DNA of 64,000 nt from Gilvimarinus chinensis DSM 19667 (GTDB lineage Bacteria > Pseudomonadota > Gammaproteobacteria > Pseudomonadales > Cellvibrionaceae), in NCBI RefSeq assembly GCF_000377745.1, contig NZ_KB898706.1, positions 248,001-312,000 on the forward strand. Reading direction: 5' to 3'. The notes below the pieces were generated by a model. The model had not been told where the DNA came from. It saw nothing but the letters and a program-made list of their open reading frames with translations, and did no database searches. Within the stretch, counting starts at the first letter, position 1; each line of letters opens with the position of its first letter. A program made the translations under genes and the position numbers. Positions 1-9,044 of the stretch are shown here, one piece after another.

Positions 1-769
1 GGTGAAATCCCTCGTTGTGCCAGTATACGGCCTTGGGCCACAGCCACTGAAACCCCAAACCGTTGAGTGGCAGCCACATCAGTGCCGTGGCGAGTAAAAA
101 CAACGCATAGTAGAGCGCGTTGAGCTGGCGCAACATAACGGAGAATACCAGCGACATAATCACTAAAATTGCTAGTGCGCCGTAGAATAATCCCAGGGCG
201 GTGTAATCGCGCTGCTGCAGCTGGCGAAACTCGCGCTCATTAAGTAGGCGAAACCCCAGCGTGACTGAATCCGGTTTTTGGTTATAGGCTTGCACGTATA
301 CCTGAGTCTGGACTCTAGCGGGCAGCTCTATGGGTGCCACCAGGGTGCGGTGATCGATTGCGCGAGAGGCAAAGGGCTGGCGGTCCGACAGTTCGATAGA
401 CGTAAGCGAACCATCCGCCGCAGGATAGATTACATTGAGGTTATCTAAATAGCTGGTTTGGCTTACCAAAAAACGCACTTGCGGGCGCTCTGTCGGGTTG
501 GCAAGAGTAAAGCGAATCCAATAATCCCGGTTGCTAATGCCCTGGTTCATCTGAGCAGCGCTAAAGCTTTGCCATTGCGCGGAGCTTTCGGCCTGCTCCA
601 GATTCAATCGCCTTTCTGAGATCAGATACTCAGCATTGAGCTCGGCCAAGCTCTGCGCCGCCTGCCCCATACTGCTGGCAATCAGCATGGCCAGCAGGAA
701 AACAGTTGCAGCTGGCCACCGGGTAAGCTGAAAGCCGTGAAGTGTTAAGTATCGCACTTTGTTAGTCAT
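1..769 (-). CDS. 7TM-DISM sensor protein, N-terminal part (gene runs off the left end)
   Basis: Reading the minus strand from an ATG at 769 gives an open frame of at least 256 codons with no stop before the window edge. It opens with a hydrophobic signal segment (about residues 20-38). A beta-rich extracellular domain of the 7TMR-DISMED2 type follows (for example RDYWIRFTLANP and SYLDNLNVIYP), and then the first helices of a 7TM-DISM membrane domain (ALYYALFLLATALMWLPLNG). In this family the C-terminus is usually GGDEF, histidine kinase or PP2C, and that part lies outside the window. The likely role is inner-membrane sensing of a periplasmic ligand. Family assignment is by recognition of the fold pattern, and the output domain is unknown. 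Confidence 0.75.
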   Translation of the reverse strand, partial: MTNKVRYLTLHGFQLTRWPAATVFLLAMLIASSMGQAAQSLAELNAEYLISERRLNLEQAESSAQWQSFSAAQMNQGISNRDYWIRFTLANPTERPQVRFLVSQTSYLDNLNVIYPAADGSLTSIELSDRQPFASRAIDHRTLVAPIELPARVQTQVYVQAYNQKPDSVTLGFRLLNEREFRQLQQRDYTALGLFYGALAILVIMSLVFSVMLRQLNALYYALFLLATALMWLPLNGLGFQWLWPKAVYWHNEGFH

Positions 770-863
770 TTGGGCGGAAAAATTCCCTTAAGTATAAACA
801 TAGACCCACACTCAGTGGCTATAAATGCTATAAGTCCAGACGAACAATGATGGAGATCTTATT

Positions 864-1439
864 ATGGCTAATTATTGGTTAACCAGTGGCCTGCTGGCGC
901 TTTTACTCAGTGGTTGCAGCCCGGAGCAACCACAGCAGACAGAATCCGTTTCCAGCAAGGGCTTGGCAGCGGCCGAAGAAAAAACGTCTAGCTATGGACC
1001 CGAGAGCTGGAAAGATATTATCCCAGCCTCATGCAGCCATTTTTTTGATGGTTGCAATACCTGCACTCGCGCCCCGGATGCAGAGGTGGCCGCCTGTACT
1101 CGCAAAGCCTGTATGGCCTATAAAAAACCGCGCTGCCTGGACAACGAAACGGCTGCGGCCGAATATCAGCAGACGGATTACCAGTGCCAGGGCGGCGAGT
1201 CGTTTAAAGTGTTTCGCGGTGAATATCGCGCCGGTGACATGCGGGTAAAACTGGAGGAGGATGAAATTTGGCTCTCGGATACGCAAACGCGCACCGCGCA
1301 CCGAATGCAAAAAGTGCCCAGCGCTTCGGGAGAGAAGTACAGTGACGGCAGTATTACATTTTGGGCTAAAGGGGCAGAGGCAATTGTGCAACAAGACGAC
1401 AAAGTTTTGTACAAAGCTTGTACTCCCAGTGCTAATTAG
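864..1439 (+). CDS. Cysteine-rich hypothetical lipoprotein
   Basis: A 191-residue protein with a short signal peptide ending in a clear lipobox (LLLSGC, Cys18), so it is probably lipid-anchored in the cell envelope. The mature part has a cysteine-rich stretch at about residues 57-92 (CSHFFDGCNTCTR ... CTRKACMAYKKPRC) that could form disulfides or bind a metal. The C-terminal third resembles a small MliC- or lysozyme-inhibitor-like beta domain (YQCQGGESFKVFR), but that is only an impression. It is divergent from the 7TM-DISM sensor, with about 95 bases between the starts, and is followed by an outer-membrane protein gene. I do not recognise a specific family. Confidence 0.7.
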   Translation: MANYWLTSGLLALLLSGCSPEQPQQTESVSSKGLAAAEEKTSSYGPESWKDIIPASCSHFFDGCNTCTRAPDAEVAACTRKACMAYKKPRCLDNETAAAEYQQTDYQCQGGESFKVFRGEYRAGDMRVKLEEDEIWLSDTQTRTAHRMQKVPSASGEKYSDGSITFWAKGAEAIVQQDDKVLYKACTPSAN

Positions 1440-1530
1440 GGTTGTTGCTTTAATCCGTCGTATTGCGCCTGTATGATTTTAGTGCTCAGGTAAGTTTTTT
1501 GTTTACATTTTCAAGGGAAAAGGAAACACG

Positions 1531-2331
1531 ATGAAAATTCAACTAGCGGCTACAGGCGCTTTGTGCGCATGGGCATGTTTCTCTGCGACTGTCATGGCAG
1601 CTGAAGAAGGGGAGGTTCAGGATATGTCGGACCCGCTTGCCATTTACACTCAGGTGGGGGCGGGCATTACCGATAAAGGCCTAAACCTCAAAGTGGGTCA
1701 GTCCTATGATACCGGTAGCCCCACGACAGCGGGCATGAATTTGATTGAAGTAAAGGGAATTTACGGTGATGCATTGGGGTGGCGAGATGAAGATATCACC
1801 ACCGATTCTGTCGATTCATTTCGCTTTCGTAATTTTACCGTGGATGTGACTAAAGGCCGTGGTAAACAAATAGACGCTACGGTTAACTTAAAGCAGAACC
1901 TGGTGGCGGAAAAGTCGGCTGATATTTCTTACGGTATTATGCAGGCTCTGCCCAAAATGGGACCGGTTAATTTATACCCTCTGGTGGGCGCTGGTGTATC
2001 CATGGGGGAGAACGCAATAGAAGACGATGGCTCTATCGATAGCGGCTATTCGATTATGGGTTTCTACGGTTTGGCCGGTATGTATGCCAAACTCGCCATT
2101 ACCGATAAAATTTGGATTAACTACAACCCGTTTTGGTTAACGACCATCACAGGTTCTGACAATTACGAAGACAACTACTACGGCCGCGACAATGGCGATA
2201 TTCTCACCCACGAGTTCGCGCTCAGTTATCAAATTACCCCGCGTTTTAATGTTCGCTATTTCGCCAATTGGAACGAGAATGTCGACTTTGACGATGGTGA
2301 TCAACGGATCGAGTTTAACTACCAGCTTTAA
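1531..2331 (+). CDS. Outer-membrane beta-barrel protein of unknown function
   Basis: 266 residues beginning with a Sec signal peptide (about residues 1-23, cleavage near VMA-AEEG). The start has a good ribosome-binding site (AAGGAAA, 1519-1525). The mature chain alternates polar and aromatic or hydrophobic residues in short segments separated by Asp/Gly/Asn turns, as in small outer-membrane barrels. Its last strand ends in a hydrophobic residue (RIEFNYQL). It is single-stranded with the preceding lipoprotein gene and ends at a bidirectional terminator shared with the sulfatase. No ligand or transport role can be read from the sequence. Confidence 0.65.
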   Translation: MKIQLAATGALCAWACFSATVMAAEEGEVQDMSDPLAIYTQVGAGITDKGLNLKVGQSYDTGSPTTAGMNLIEVKGIYGDALGWRDEDITTDSVDSFRFRNFTVDVTKGRGKQIDATVNLKQNLVAEKSADISYGIMQALPKMGPVNLYPLVGAGVSMGENAIEDDGSIDSGYSIMGFYGLAGMYAKLAITDKIWINYNPFWLTTITGSDNYEDNYYGRDNGDILTHEFALSYQITPRFNVRYFANWNENVDFDDGDQRIEFNYQL

Positions 2332-2364
2332 TTTGGAATGAGCCGAATCAAAGGTGTTTTACCC

Positions 2365-2398
2365 ACAAAAAAGCCCCGGATGTCCGGGGCTTTTTTGT
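2365..2398. terminator. Bidirectional rho-independent terminator
   Basis: A GC-rich hairpin (GCCCCGGA-TG-TCCGGGGC) flanked by A-runs on the left and T-runs on the right lies between two convergent genes. It can end both the barrel-protein transcript (+) and the sulfatase transcript (-). Confidence 0.9.
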
Positions 2399-2411
2399 GT
2401 TACATGGCGAA

Positions 2412-3986
2412 TTAATTACGCGGTACGGTAGCTTCCAAATTATCCAAACGTTCCATAGCATCTTTCATTTCAAAGGTTTTGTAGCTGATATTGCTCATGC
2501 TCAAGCTGGAACCTTTTTGGAAGGGATACTCAGGAATGGTTTTCAGGAACTTAGCCACTTGCATCTGAATGGGTACGAAAATCCACATGGTGTTTTCCGC
2601 GTACCATTTTAAGTACATCTCCGACTCCAGCGCACCTTTCTGGTAGGGGTCTGCACGCAGGTTAATCACCAGCGGCCAGGCGGGAGTTTCGCGGGTGGCA
2701 GTGTTAATGCCTCCTGACAAAGTGGCGAAATGCACTTTCCAGTCTTCATAGCGCACGGCGTTTAGCTCACCGGTAGCACCGAAGTAGAAAATCTCTTTAC
2801 GAGGGGCCTCAGCTTCGCCTTTAAAATAGGGCAAAAAGTTGTAGCCGTCGGGGTGGATTTTCCATTTTTTGCCATTAGCGCGGTAGCCTTTTTTCAGCTT
2901 GTTCACCAAATCTGGCTCGCCAGCGGCGGCGGCGAAGGTAGGCATCCAGTCTTCGTGAGAGATAATGTCGTTGATTTTGGTGTTAGGTTTGATCACGCCA
3001 GGCCAGCGAACAACCAGAGGAATGCGGTGACCGCCTTCCCAGGTGGTGCCTTTCTCGCCGTGGAAGGGGGTGGTGCCGCCGTCCGGCCAGCTGATGGTTT
3101 CGGCACCGTTATCGGTGGAGTACATCACAATGGTGTTGTCGGCAATTTTCAACTCATCGAGCTTGTCCAATAAAACCCCGACAGTTTTGTCGTGTTCAAC
3201 CATGCCGTCTGGGTACAGGCCAATGCCGGTCGTGCCCTGAGACTCTGGCTTGAGATGAGTCCACACGTGCATGCGGGTGGTGTTCATCCACACGAAGAAA
3301 GGCTTGTCTTGTTTTACCGCGCGATCAATGAAGTCCAAAGCAGCGGATAAGAACTCGTCGTCCGCAGTTTCCATACGTTTTTTGGTCAGGGGCCCAGTGT
3401 CTTCAATTTTACCGTCGGCCGTTGAGCGCAGTACGCCCCGTGGGCCAAACTTTTTACGGAACTCTGGGTCTTTGGGGTAGTAGTAGCTTTCTGGCTCTTC
3501 TTCGGCATTCAGGTGGTACAGATTACCGAAAAATTCATCAAAACCGTGATTGGTTGGCAGGTGTTTATCTTGATCACCTAGGTGGTTCTTACCGAACTGG
3601 CCAGTAGTGTAGCCCTGCTCTTTGAGAATGTCGCCAATGGTGGGAGTCCAGTCCGGAATACCGTGATCGGACCCAGGCATGCCGATGGTGAGCAGGCCAG
3701 TACGGAATGGGTGTTGCCCCAGAATGAACGACGCTCGGCCAGCGGTGCATGACTGTTGCGCGTAGGCATCAGTAAACATAGCGCCTTCGTTGGCAATACG
3801 GTCAATGTTGGGGGTTTGGTAGCCCATAATGCCGTGGTTATAGGCACTGATGTTATGAACACCGATATCATCACCCCAGATCACCAAGATGTTAGGTTTA
3901 TCGGCAGCTTGAGTGGCGGCGGATGCACCGAGACTGAGCGCGGTCAAAGCAACAAGCTTTTTCCACTGTGCTTTAAATGTAAACAC
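2412..3986 (-). CDS. Periplasmic arylsulfatase (type I, formylglycine-dependent)
   Basis: 524 residues with a signal peptide (cut near TQA-ADKP), so the enzyme is exported. The type I sulfatase core is plain: the metal-binding start NILVIWGDD (Asp39-Asp40), the signature QQSCTAGR with Cys80 as the residue to be oxidised to formylglycine, GKNHLGD, and the second metal pair in MYSTDNGAE. It should hydrolyse a sulfate ester, and the substrate (aryl, lipid or glycan sulfate) cannot be told from sequence. Activity needs a formylglycine-generating enzyme, which is not in this window. The gene is transcribed away from the cytochrome/Bat run across a 303-base divergent region. Length is normal for the family. 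Confidence 0.9.
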   Translation of the reverse strand: MFTFKAQWKKLVALTALSLGASAATQAADKPNILVIWGDDIGVHNISAYNHGIMGYQTPNIDRIANEGAMFTDAYAQQSCTAGRASFILGQHPFRTGLLTIGMPGSDHGIPDWTPTIGDILKEQGYTTGQFGKNHLGDQDKHLPTNHGFDEFFGNLYHLNAEEEPESYYYPKDPEFRKKFGPRGVLRSTADGKIEDTGPLTKKRMETADDEFLSAALDFIDRAVKQDKPFFVWMNTTRMHVWTHLKPESQGTTGIGLYPDGMVEHDKTVGVLLDKLDELKIADNTIVMYSTDNGAETISWPDGGTTPFHGEKGTTWEGGHRIPLVVRWPGVIKPNTKINDIISHEDWMPTFAAAAGEPDLVNKLKKGYRANGKKWKIHPDGYNFLPYFKGEAEAPRKEIFYFGATGELNAVRYEDWKVHFATLSGGINTATRETPAWPLVINLRADPYQKGALESEMYLKWYAENTMWIFVPIQMQVAKFLKTIPEYPFQKGSSLSMSNISYKTFEMKDAMERLDNLEATVPRN

Positions 3987-4289
3987 GATCTAACTCCTTT
4001 AGCTATGGCAGGTTGGCAGATTAATGCGCAAACACGGTTTGCTATTTGAATCAGCCTTTATCTATAACAAGAGGTGAGCCCGAATGAACGGCTGAATCTC
4101 GTCCTAGAAGTTCTGAGTATATAACTTAAATTATTGCTTGCCCAAGGCATGCGCTACTTTTTTATGTGTCATAACAATGTCATGAAGGCGAGGTCTCGCA
4201 AGGCCATAAAGTTGTTAGCCAGCGGAGCCGCTATTTTTATACCGGTAAGCTGTGCCAGAATACACCTATCGTAATAAGCAAGTAGTAAT
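3987..4289. other. Divergent intergenic region, sulfatase / cytochrome
   Basis: About 300 bases between two diverging genes, which must hold both promoters. A short direct repeat (TGTCATAACAATGTCATG, 4167-4184) lies near the middle. I could not identify a convincing sigma-70 box pair or a known operator here. Confidence 0.4.
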
Positions 4290-6614
4290 GTGGGGCTGAG
4301 GGTGGCGTTAGGACGACTGAAAAATAAGTGGCGCAGCAAAAAAGTGGTTGTTTTGCTAACCGCTATAACGGGTATGGTGAGTTTGTGTGGCTATGGCTTT
4401 AGCTATGGTTACAGTGGTGGAGCTAAGCCTAAAGCTGAATGCGCTAGCTGCCACCAACAGCAAGTCAAAGACTGGCAGAGTTCGCATCACTTTCACGCTA
4501 TGGAACCTGCCACCCCAAACAGGGCTTTGGGTAATTTTGATAATCAGTCTTTAGCTTATCTGGAACAAACCGCTACTTTTACTCAGCGTGACAACACACT
4601 TTTTATCACCATGCCGGGCTTGGATGGCAAACAGCAGACCTTCCCGGTAGCGTACACCTTTGGTTATGAACCTTTGCAGCAATACATGTTTGATGCGGGC
4701 AAAGGAAAATTTCAGTTTTTCCCCTTCGCTTGGGACAGTCGCCCCAAAGAGCAGGGGGGGCAGCGCTGGTTTGTGTTACACCCAGAGCAAACACCGAGCG
4801 ACGAGTTTCACTGGTCCAATATGGGGCAGAACTGGAACCAGATGTGTGCCGATTGCCACTCGACGGATTTTCGCAAAGGCTTTGACGTGGCAACCCAATC
4901 CTATAACTCCATTTATTCAGCGGTTAACGTCAGTTGCGCCGCCTGTCATGGCAGCGCCGAGAACCACCTAAAGTGGGCGGCTGGCGACGAGTCCATCGCA
5001 AATAAGGGCTACAGCTCTTATATAGGCACAAAAACGCCTATGTTCCGCGAGAATGATCAGGGGCTGATGCAGGCTATTGCTGAAATTAAGCCCAGTCAGC
5101 AAGTGCAGGTATGCGCCAGTTGTCATTCGCGTCGAGCGGCCTTTTCGGACAGTAAAGCTCCTGATGACTACCATCACACTTATCAGCCAGCCCTGATTAC
5201 GGAAGGCTTGTATCACGCTGATGGCCAGATTTGGGATGAGGATTACGTGTGGGGATCGTTCACGCAAAGCAAAATGTACGAGGCCGGAGTGACGTGTACC
5301 AACTGCCATAACCCTCACTCTGGACAGTTAAAGCTGCCCGGCAATCAGGTGTGCACTCAATGTCATACTCAAGCGACGTATGATGACCGTAGCCACCATG
5401 GGCATCCGGCGGGTGCTGTAGGCAGCGCTTGCGTTGACTGCCACATGCCCAGCACAACGTATATGCAGATTGACCCACGGCGTGACCACAGTTTTAAAGT
5501 TCCCCGCCCGGATTTAAGTCAGTCGCTGAAAATACCCAACGCCTGTAACAGTTGCCATGAGGATAAAACGGCCAAGTGGGCCGAGGAGCAAATTCGTCAG
5601 TGGCACCCGGACAGTACGCGGATGGGAAGTGAGCATTTCGCTACGGCTTTTCATAAAGGTGATACCGGGGCCAGTGACGCCGGACAAGAGTTGACCAAAA
5701 TCGCACAGGACTCGCGTTACCCAGATATCATTCGTGCATCGGCTTTGTACCGCATGGCACAGACGCCAGGTCGCAATGCGGTGGTAGCCATAGCCCGGTC
5801 GGTACGTGATAAAGACCCGCTTAAACGGCAGGCGGCTATTACCGCAGCGGCTAATTATCCCGATCCCGATAAATGGCGCATGCTGAGTCCCTTGCTCAAT
5901 GACGAGCATTTACCCATTCGCGCAGAGGCCGCTCGTGCGCTGGCCCGTATGTTAGTGCAGCCCCCGGAAACGGCATTAAATGACAGCGATAAAGCGCGAT
6001 TAAAAAAGGCGCTGGAAGAATATCGTGAGGTGCAGGCCTACCAGTCTGATCGTGGCTTCTCGCACACCAACCTGGGTAATTTAGAGCATGAGTTGGGACG
6101 GGCAAAAAGCGCTGAAAACCACTATCGAAAGGCCATTGAAATTGAACCGATATTTATGCCCGCCTACGTTAATTTGGCGGATGTATACCGGCTGCGCCAA
6201 AATGAAACTAAAGCCCAAGAAGTACTCAAGCAAGCGCTTGCGGTAAATGGCAACGCCTCTACGGTGCGCTATGCACTCGCCATGAGCTATATTCGCCAAG
6301 GTGAAAAACAAAAAGCTTTACCTGAGTTGCAAGCGGCGGCCAGCGCTTCTGACACCAGCGCTAACTTTATTTACACCTACGGCTTGTTACTACAAGATAT
6401 GGGGCGTATATCAGATGCGGTGATGCAAATGCAAAAGGCGTATCAACTGCAGCCTGGCAACCCTGACATTAGTTACACCATGTCAGGTCTGTATGCACAG
6501 CTGAAACAATACGATCGCGCATTATTCTACGCTAAAAAGCTAAACTCGCTGGTGCCTGGTAATCCGCAAATTCAGCAGATGGTGCGGGAACTGGAACAGT
6601 ATCAAAAGGATTGA
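4290..6614 (+). CDS. Eight-haem c-type cytochrome with HEAT-like and TPR C-terminus
   Basis: A 774-residue exported protein. An N-terminal hydrophobic segment (about 19-45) is followed by eight CXXCH haem-attachment motifs between residues 51 and 421 (CASCH, CADCH, CAACH, CASCH, CTNCH, CTQCH, CVDCH, CNSCH). The haem part resembles cytochrome c554/NrfB-like multihaem proteins. After it come HEAT-like helices (about 450-560) and at least four TPR units (about 590 to the end, e.g. AENHYRKAIEIEPIFMPAYVNLADVY). It probably moves electrons in the periplasm while binding partners through the TPRs. The start codon is uncertain: GTG at 4290 or 4302, or another nearby. The stop is 16 bases before the MoxR gene, so it leads that operon. 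Confidence 0.85.
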   Translation: MGLRVALGRLKNKWRSKKVVVLLTAITGMVSLCGYGFSYGYSGGAKPKAECASCHQQQVKDWQSSHHFHAMEPATPNRALGNFDNQSLAYLEQTATFTQRDNTLFITMPGLDGKQQTFPVAYTFGYEPLQQYMFDAGKGKFQFFPFAWDSRPKEQGGQRWFVLHPEQTPSDEFHWSNMGQNWNQMCADCHSTDFRKGFDVATQSYNSIYSAVNVSCAACHGSAENHLKWAAGDESIANKGYSSYIGTKTPMFRENDQGLMQAIAEIKPSQQVQVCASCHSRRAAFSDSKAPDDYHHTYQPALITEGLYHADGQIWDEDYVWGSFTQSKMYEAGVTCTNCHNPHSGQLKLPGNQVCTQCHTQATYDDRSHHGHPAGAVGSACVDCHMPSTTYMQIDPRRDHSFKVPRPDLSQSLKIPNACNSCHEDKTAKWAEEQIRQWHPDSTRMGSEHFATAFHKGDTGASDAGQELTKIAQDSRYPDIIRASALYRMAQTPGRNAVVAIARSVRDKDPLKRQAAITAAANYPDPDKWRMLSPLLNDEHLPIRAEAARALARMLVQPPETALNDSDKARLKKALEEYREVQAYQSDRGFSHTNLGNLEHELGRAKSAENHYRKAIEIEPIFMPAYVNLADVYRLRQNETKAQEVLKQALAVNGNASTVRYALAMSYIRQGEKQKALPELQAAASASDTSANFIYTYGLLLQDMGRISDAVMQMQKAYQLQPGNPDISYTMSGLYAQLKQYDRALFYAKKLNSLVPGNPQIQQMVRELEQYQKD

Positions 6615-6630
6615 GGGTGAAAGAGTCGGT

Positions 6631-7608
6631 ATGAACACACTGGAGCAAATCAAGGCGCTAAAAAAACGCATCGCGGCCAGCATTATTGGCCAGGAAGAAG
6701 TTGTCGACCGTTTGCTGATTGGCTTACTGGCCAATGGTAACTTACTGCTTGAGGGGCTACCGGGGCTGGCGAAAACGCGAGCCATTAAAGCCCTAGCAAA
6801 AAATATGGTAAGCGAGTTCAGCCGGGTGCAGTTTACTCCCGACTTGCTGCCGTCTGATATTACCGGCTCGGAAGTCTTTCATCAGACACCCGATGGCGGC
6901 GAATTTCACTTTGACCCCGGCCCCATTTTCGCCAACATTGTATTAGCCGATGAAATTAACCGCGCCCCGGCTAAGGTACAGTCAGCGCTGTTGGAAGCCA
7001 TGGAAGAGCGGCAGATAACGGTTAATGGTAAAAGCCACGCCATGGAGCCGTTGTTTATGGTGCTGGCCACGCAAAACCCGGTGGAGCAGGAGGGGACTTA
7101 CCCCTTACCCGAGGCGCAGCTGGATCGCTTTTTAATGAAAATCAACATCGAGTACCCGACGGTCGAAGATGAAGTCAAAGTGATTGAGTTGGTGCGTCTT
7201 GAAGAGCAGCAGACTCAGGGTGCTAAACCGCACAGCGAAAATCCGCGAACCGAGCAAAGCGTTATCTTTACGGCCCGCCAAGAAATAGCCCAGATTAGTG
7301 TAGATCCCGCTATGGCTCGATATATGGCAGACCTGGTTTATGCCACTCGAACTCCTGAAAAATACGACACCGAACTGGCAAGCTGGATAGATATCGGTGT
7401 CTCACCTCGCGCGTCCATCTCGCTGGATAAATGCGCCCGCACCCAGGCTTGGTTAAATGGTCGAACGGATGTACTCCCCGAAGATATTCGCGCTATTGCC
7501 AAAGACGTTATGCGCCACCGTATCGCCCTCAGTTATCAAGCCCAGGGGGCTGGTCTGGATGCCGATGCCGTAATTGATAAAATTATCGAGCTGGTTGCAT
7601 TACCTTAG
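6631..7608 (+). CDS. MoxR-family AAA+ ATPase
   Basis: 325 residues with a Walker A-like motif (GLPGLAKT, about 43-50), Walker B (ADEINRAP) and sensor 1 (LATQNPVEQEG) typical of the MoxR branch of AAA+ ATPases. These act as chaperone-like ATPases working with von Willebrand factor A proteins to insert metals or mature envelope complexes. It is the first of six closely packed genes (MoxR, DUF58, DUF4381, two vWA proteins, BatD), the standard Bat arrangement. Full family length, no oddities. The actual client is unknown; the adjacent multihaem cytochrome is a plausible candidate by position only. Confidence 0.93.
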   Translation: MNTLEQIKALKKRIAASIIGQEEVVDRLLIGLLANGNLLLEGLPGLAKTRAIKALAKNMVSEFSRVQFTPDLLPSDITGSEVFHQTPDGGEFHFDPGPIFANIVLADEINRAPAKVQSALLEAMEERQITVNGKSHAMEPLFMVLATQNPVEQEGTYPLPEAQLDRFLMKINIEYPTVEDEVKVIELVRLEEQQTQGAKPHSENPRTEQSVIFTARQEIAQISVDPAMARYMADLVYATRTPEKYDTELASWIDIGVSPRASISLDKCARTQAWLNGRTDVLPEDIRAIAKDVMRHRIALSYQAQGAGLDADAVIDKIIELVALP

Positions 7609-7616
7609 GGGGCGAC

Positions 7617-8561
7617 ATGTCGACAACCCCAAAAGTGACTGCTGAGCTTGACCCAAGAATTTATACAGACTTTGCACATTTAAAAAGTTTGCAAAGACAT
7701 GCTCGCAAACTCCATTTTCTGCCCCGTCACAACAGTAAAAGCATTCTCTCCGGTAGGCACGGATCGCGTATGCGTGGGCGAGGCTTAAGTTTCGAAGAGC
7801 TGCGTGATTATCGCGTCGGTGATGATATCCGTACCATGGACTGGCGTGTCACCGCCCGTACAGGTAAGCCCCATGTGCGTGTGTATGCAGAAGAAAAAGA
7901 TCGCTCGGCGCTGCTTATTGTGGATCAGCGAATGAGCATGTTTTTTGGCTCCGAGCACAACATGAAATCTGTTACTGCAAGCGAGGCCGCTGCGCTCTGT
8001 GCTTACGGTATTTTTGAACGTGGTGACCGAGTAGGCGCGGTACTGTTTAACGACAACGAAGTACATGCGTATAAGCCCAGTAAAAGGGCTCGCTCGTTAG
8101 AGCAAATAATTCGCGCGCTGGCTGAATGCAATCTCGCCCTTAATTGTGATGAGCCGGCCGCTAAGCCCATGCACTTGAACCTGCCGCTTAAAACAGCCGC
8201 GGAACTGGCCGGTCACGACCAGTTGATTATCGTGATCAGTGACTTTGATGAGATTGACGCTCAAACAGAAAACTATCTCGGCCAGCTGAGTGCGCACAAT
8301 GATGTCGTATTAGTGCAAGTGGTTGATCCCATGGCGCGCGCTCTGCCAGAAAATATGCAAATGGTTGTCAGCGATGGCCGTTTACAAATGACTTTAGATA
8401 CCAGTCACCGCCAGACTCACGCCAAATTGCAAAGTAGCTTCACCGAGCGAGTAGAGAAAATTGGCCACTGGCGCGAGCGAATAAACCTGTCTGTGATGGA
8501 GTTAAGCACCGCAGGCGATACTTTTATGCAGATGGCCGAAGCGCTGGCGGTGCGGAGGTAA
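7617..8561 (+). CDS. DUF58 domain protein of the Bat operon
   Basis: 314 residues containing the DUF58 signature (YRVGDDIRTMDWRVTARTGKPHVRVY, given here as residues about 63-90) followed by a degenerate vWA-like fold (ALLIVDQRMSMFFG). DUF58 proteins are constant partners of MoxR ATPases and are thought to take part in the same maturation complex. The gene begins 8 bases after the MoxR stop, with a GGGGGCG ribosome-binding region, and is followed after 3 bases by the DUF4381 gene. Translational coupling in an operon is likely. Cytoplasmic, no membrane segments. Confidence 0.92.
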   Translation: MSTTPKVTAELDPRIYTDFAHLKSLQRHARKLHFLPRHNSKSILSGRHGSRMRGRGLSFEELRDYRVGDDIRTMDWRVTARTGKPHVRVYAEEKDRSALLIVDQRMSMFFGSEHNMKSVTASEAAALCAYGIFERGDRVGAVLFNDNEVHAYKPSKRARSLEQIIRALAECNLALNCDEPAAKPMHLNLPLKTAAELAGHDQLIIVISDFDEIDAQTENYLGQLSAHNDVVLVQVVDPMARALPENMQMVVSDGRLQMTLDTSHRQTHAKLQSSFTERVEKIGHWRERINLSVMELSTAGDTFMQMAEALAVRR

Positions 8562-8564
8562 GTC

Positions 8565-9044
8565 ATGGGTGATAACGCCACCGATAACAGTGATCTGGAA
8601 GGACTGGAGATTTACCAGCTGTTTGAGTTAATGCAACCGCTGGAAGCCGCCGATCCGATATCTATGATTCCTCAGGGGCCTGGCTGGTGGGTATTAATGG
8701 GCCTGATATTGTTGTTGCTGGGTTTACTGTTAGGCTGGCGCTATTACCGCCGTTATCAAAATCGCTATCGCCTCTATGCGATTGCCGAGATTAACGCTTT
8801 GGGTGATGATTACAACCCTCTCGAAATCAGCGCGATTCTTAAACGCTGTCTGCTGAGTCATACGCCGCGTACAGAAGTGGCGGCTTTGACGGGCGAGCCA
8901 TGGTGTGAATATTTAAATGCTCGGGTGGATAACCGGGTAACGTTTACTGACTTCTACCTCTTACGCAAAAGCCACAATTTTGATCGTGCAGCACTTAAGC
9001 GACAGGCGATTTACTGGTTAGAAAATTATACGGTGGCTACATGA
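8565..9044 (+). CDS. DUF4381 membrane protein
   Basis: 159 residues with one strong transmembrane helix (about 43-62, WWVLMGLILLLLGLLLGW) followed by a basic stretch and a helical cytoplasmic tail containing the family pattern ...EISAILKRCLLSHTPRTEVAALTGEPWCEYL. DUF4381 proteins are found almost only in MoxR/Bat clusters, where they are believed to anchor or link the vWA subunits at the inner membrane. The stop codon overlaps the start of the next gene by four bases (ATGA type). Confidence 0.88.
   Translation: MGDNATDNSDLEGLEIYQLFELMQPLEAADPISMIPQGPGWWVLMGLILLLLGLLLGWRYYRRYQNRYRLYAIAEINALGDDYNPLEISAILKRCLLSHTPRTEVAALTGEPWCEYLNARVDNRVTFTDFYLLRKSHNFDRAALKRQAIYWLENYTVAT

Noticed and set aside
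1029-1394. Minus-strand frames inside the lipoprotein gene, and similar antisense frames across the window
   Set aside because: They mirror codons of well-supported genes, lack ribosome-binding sites and match no family.
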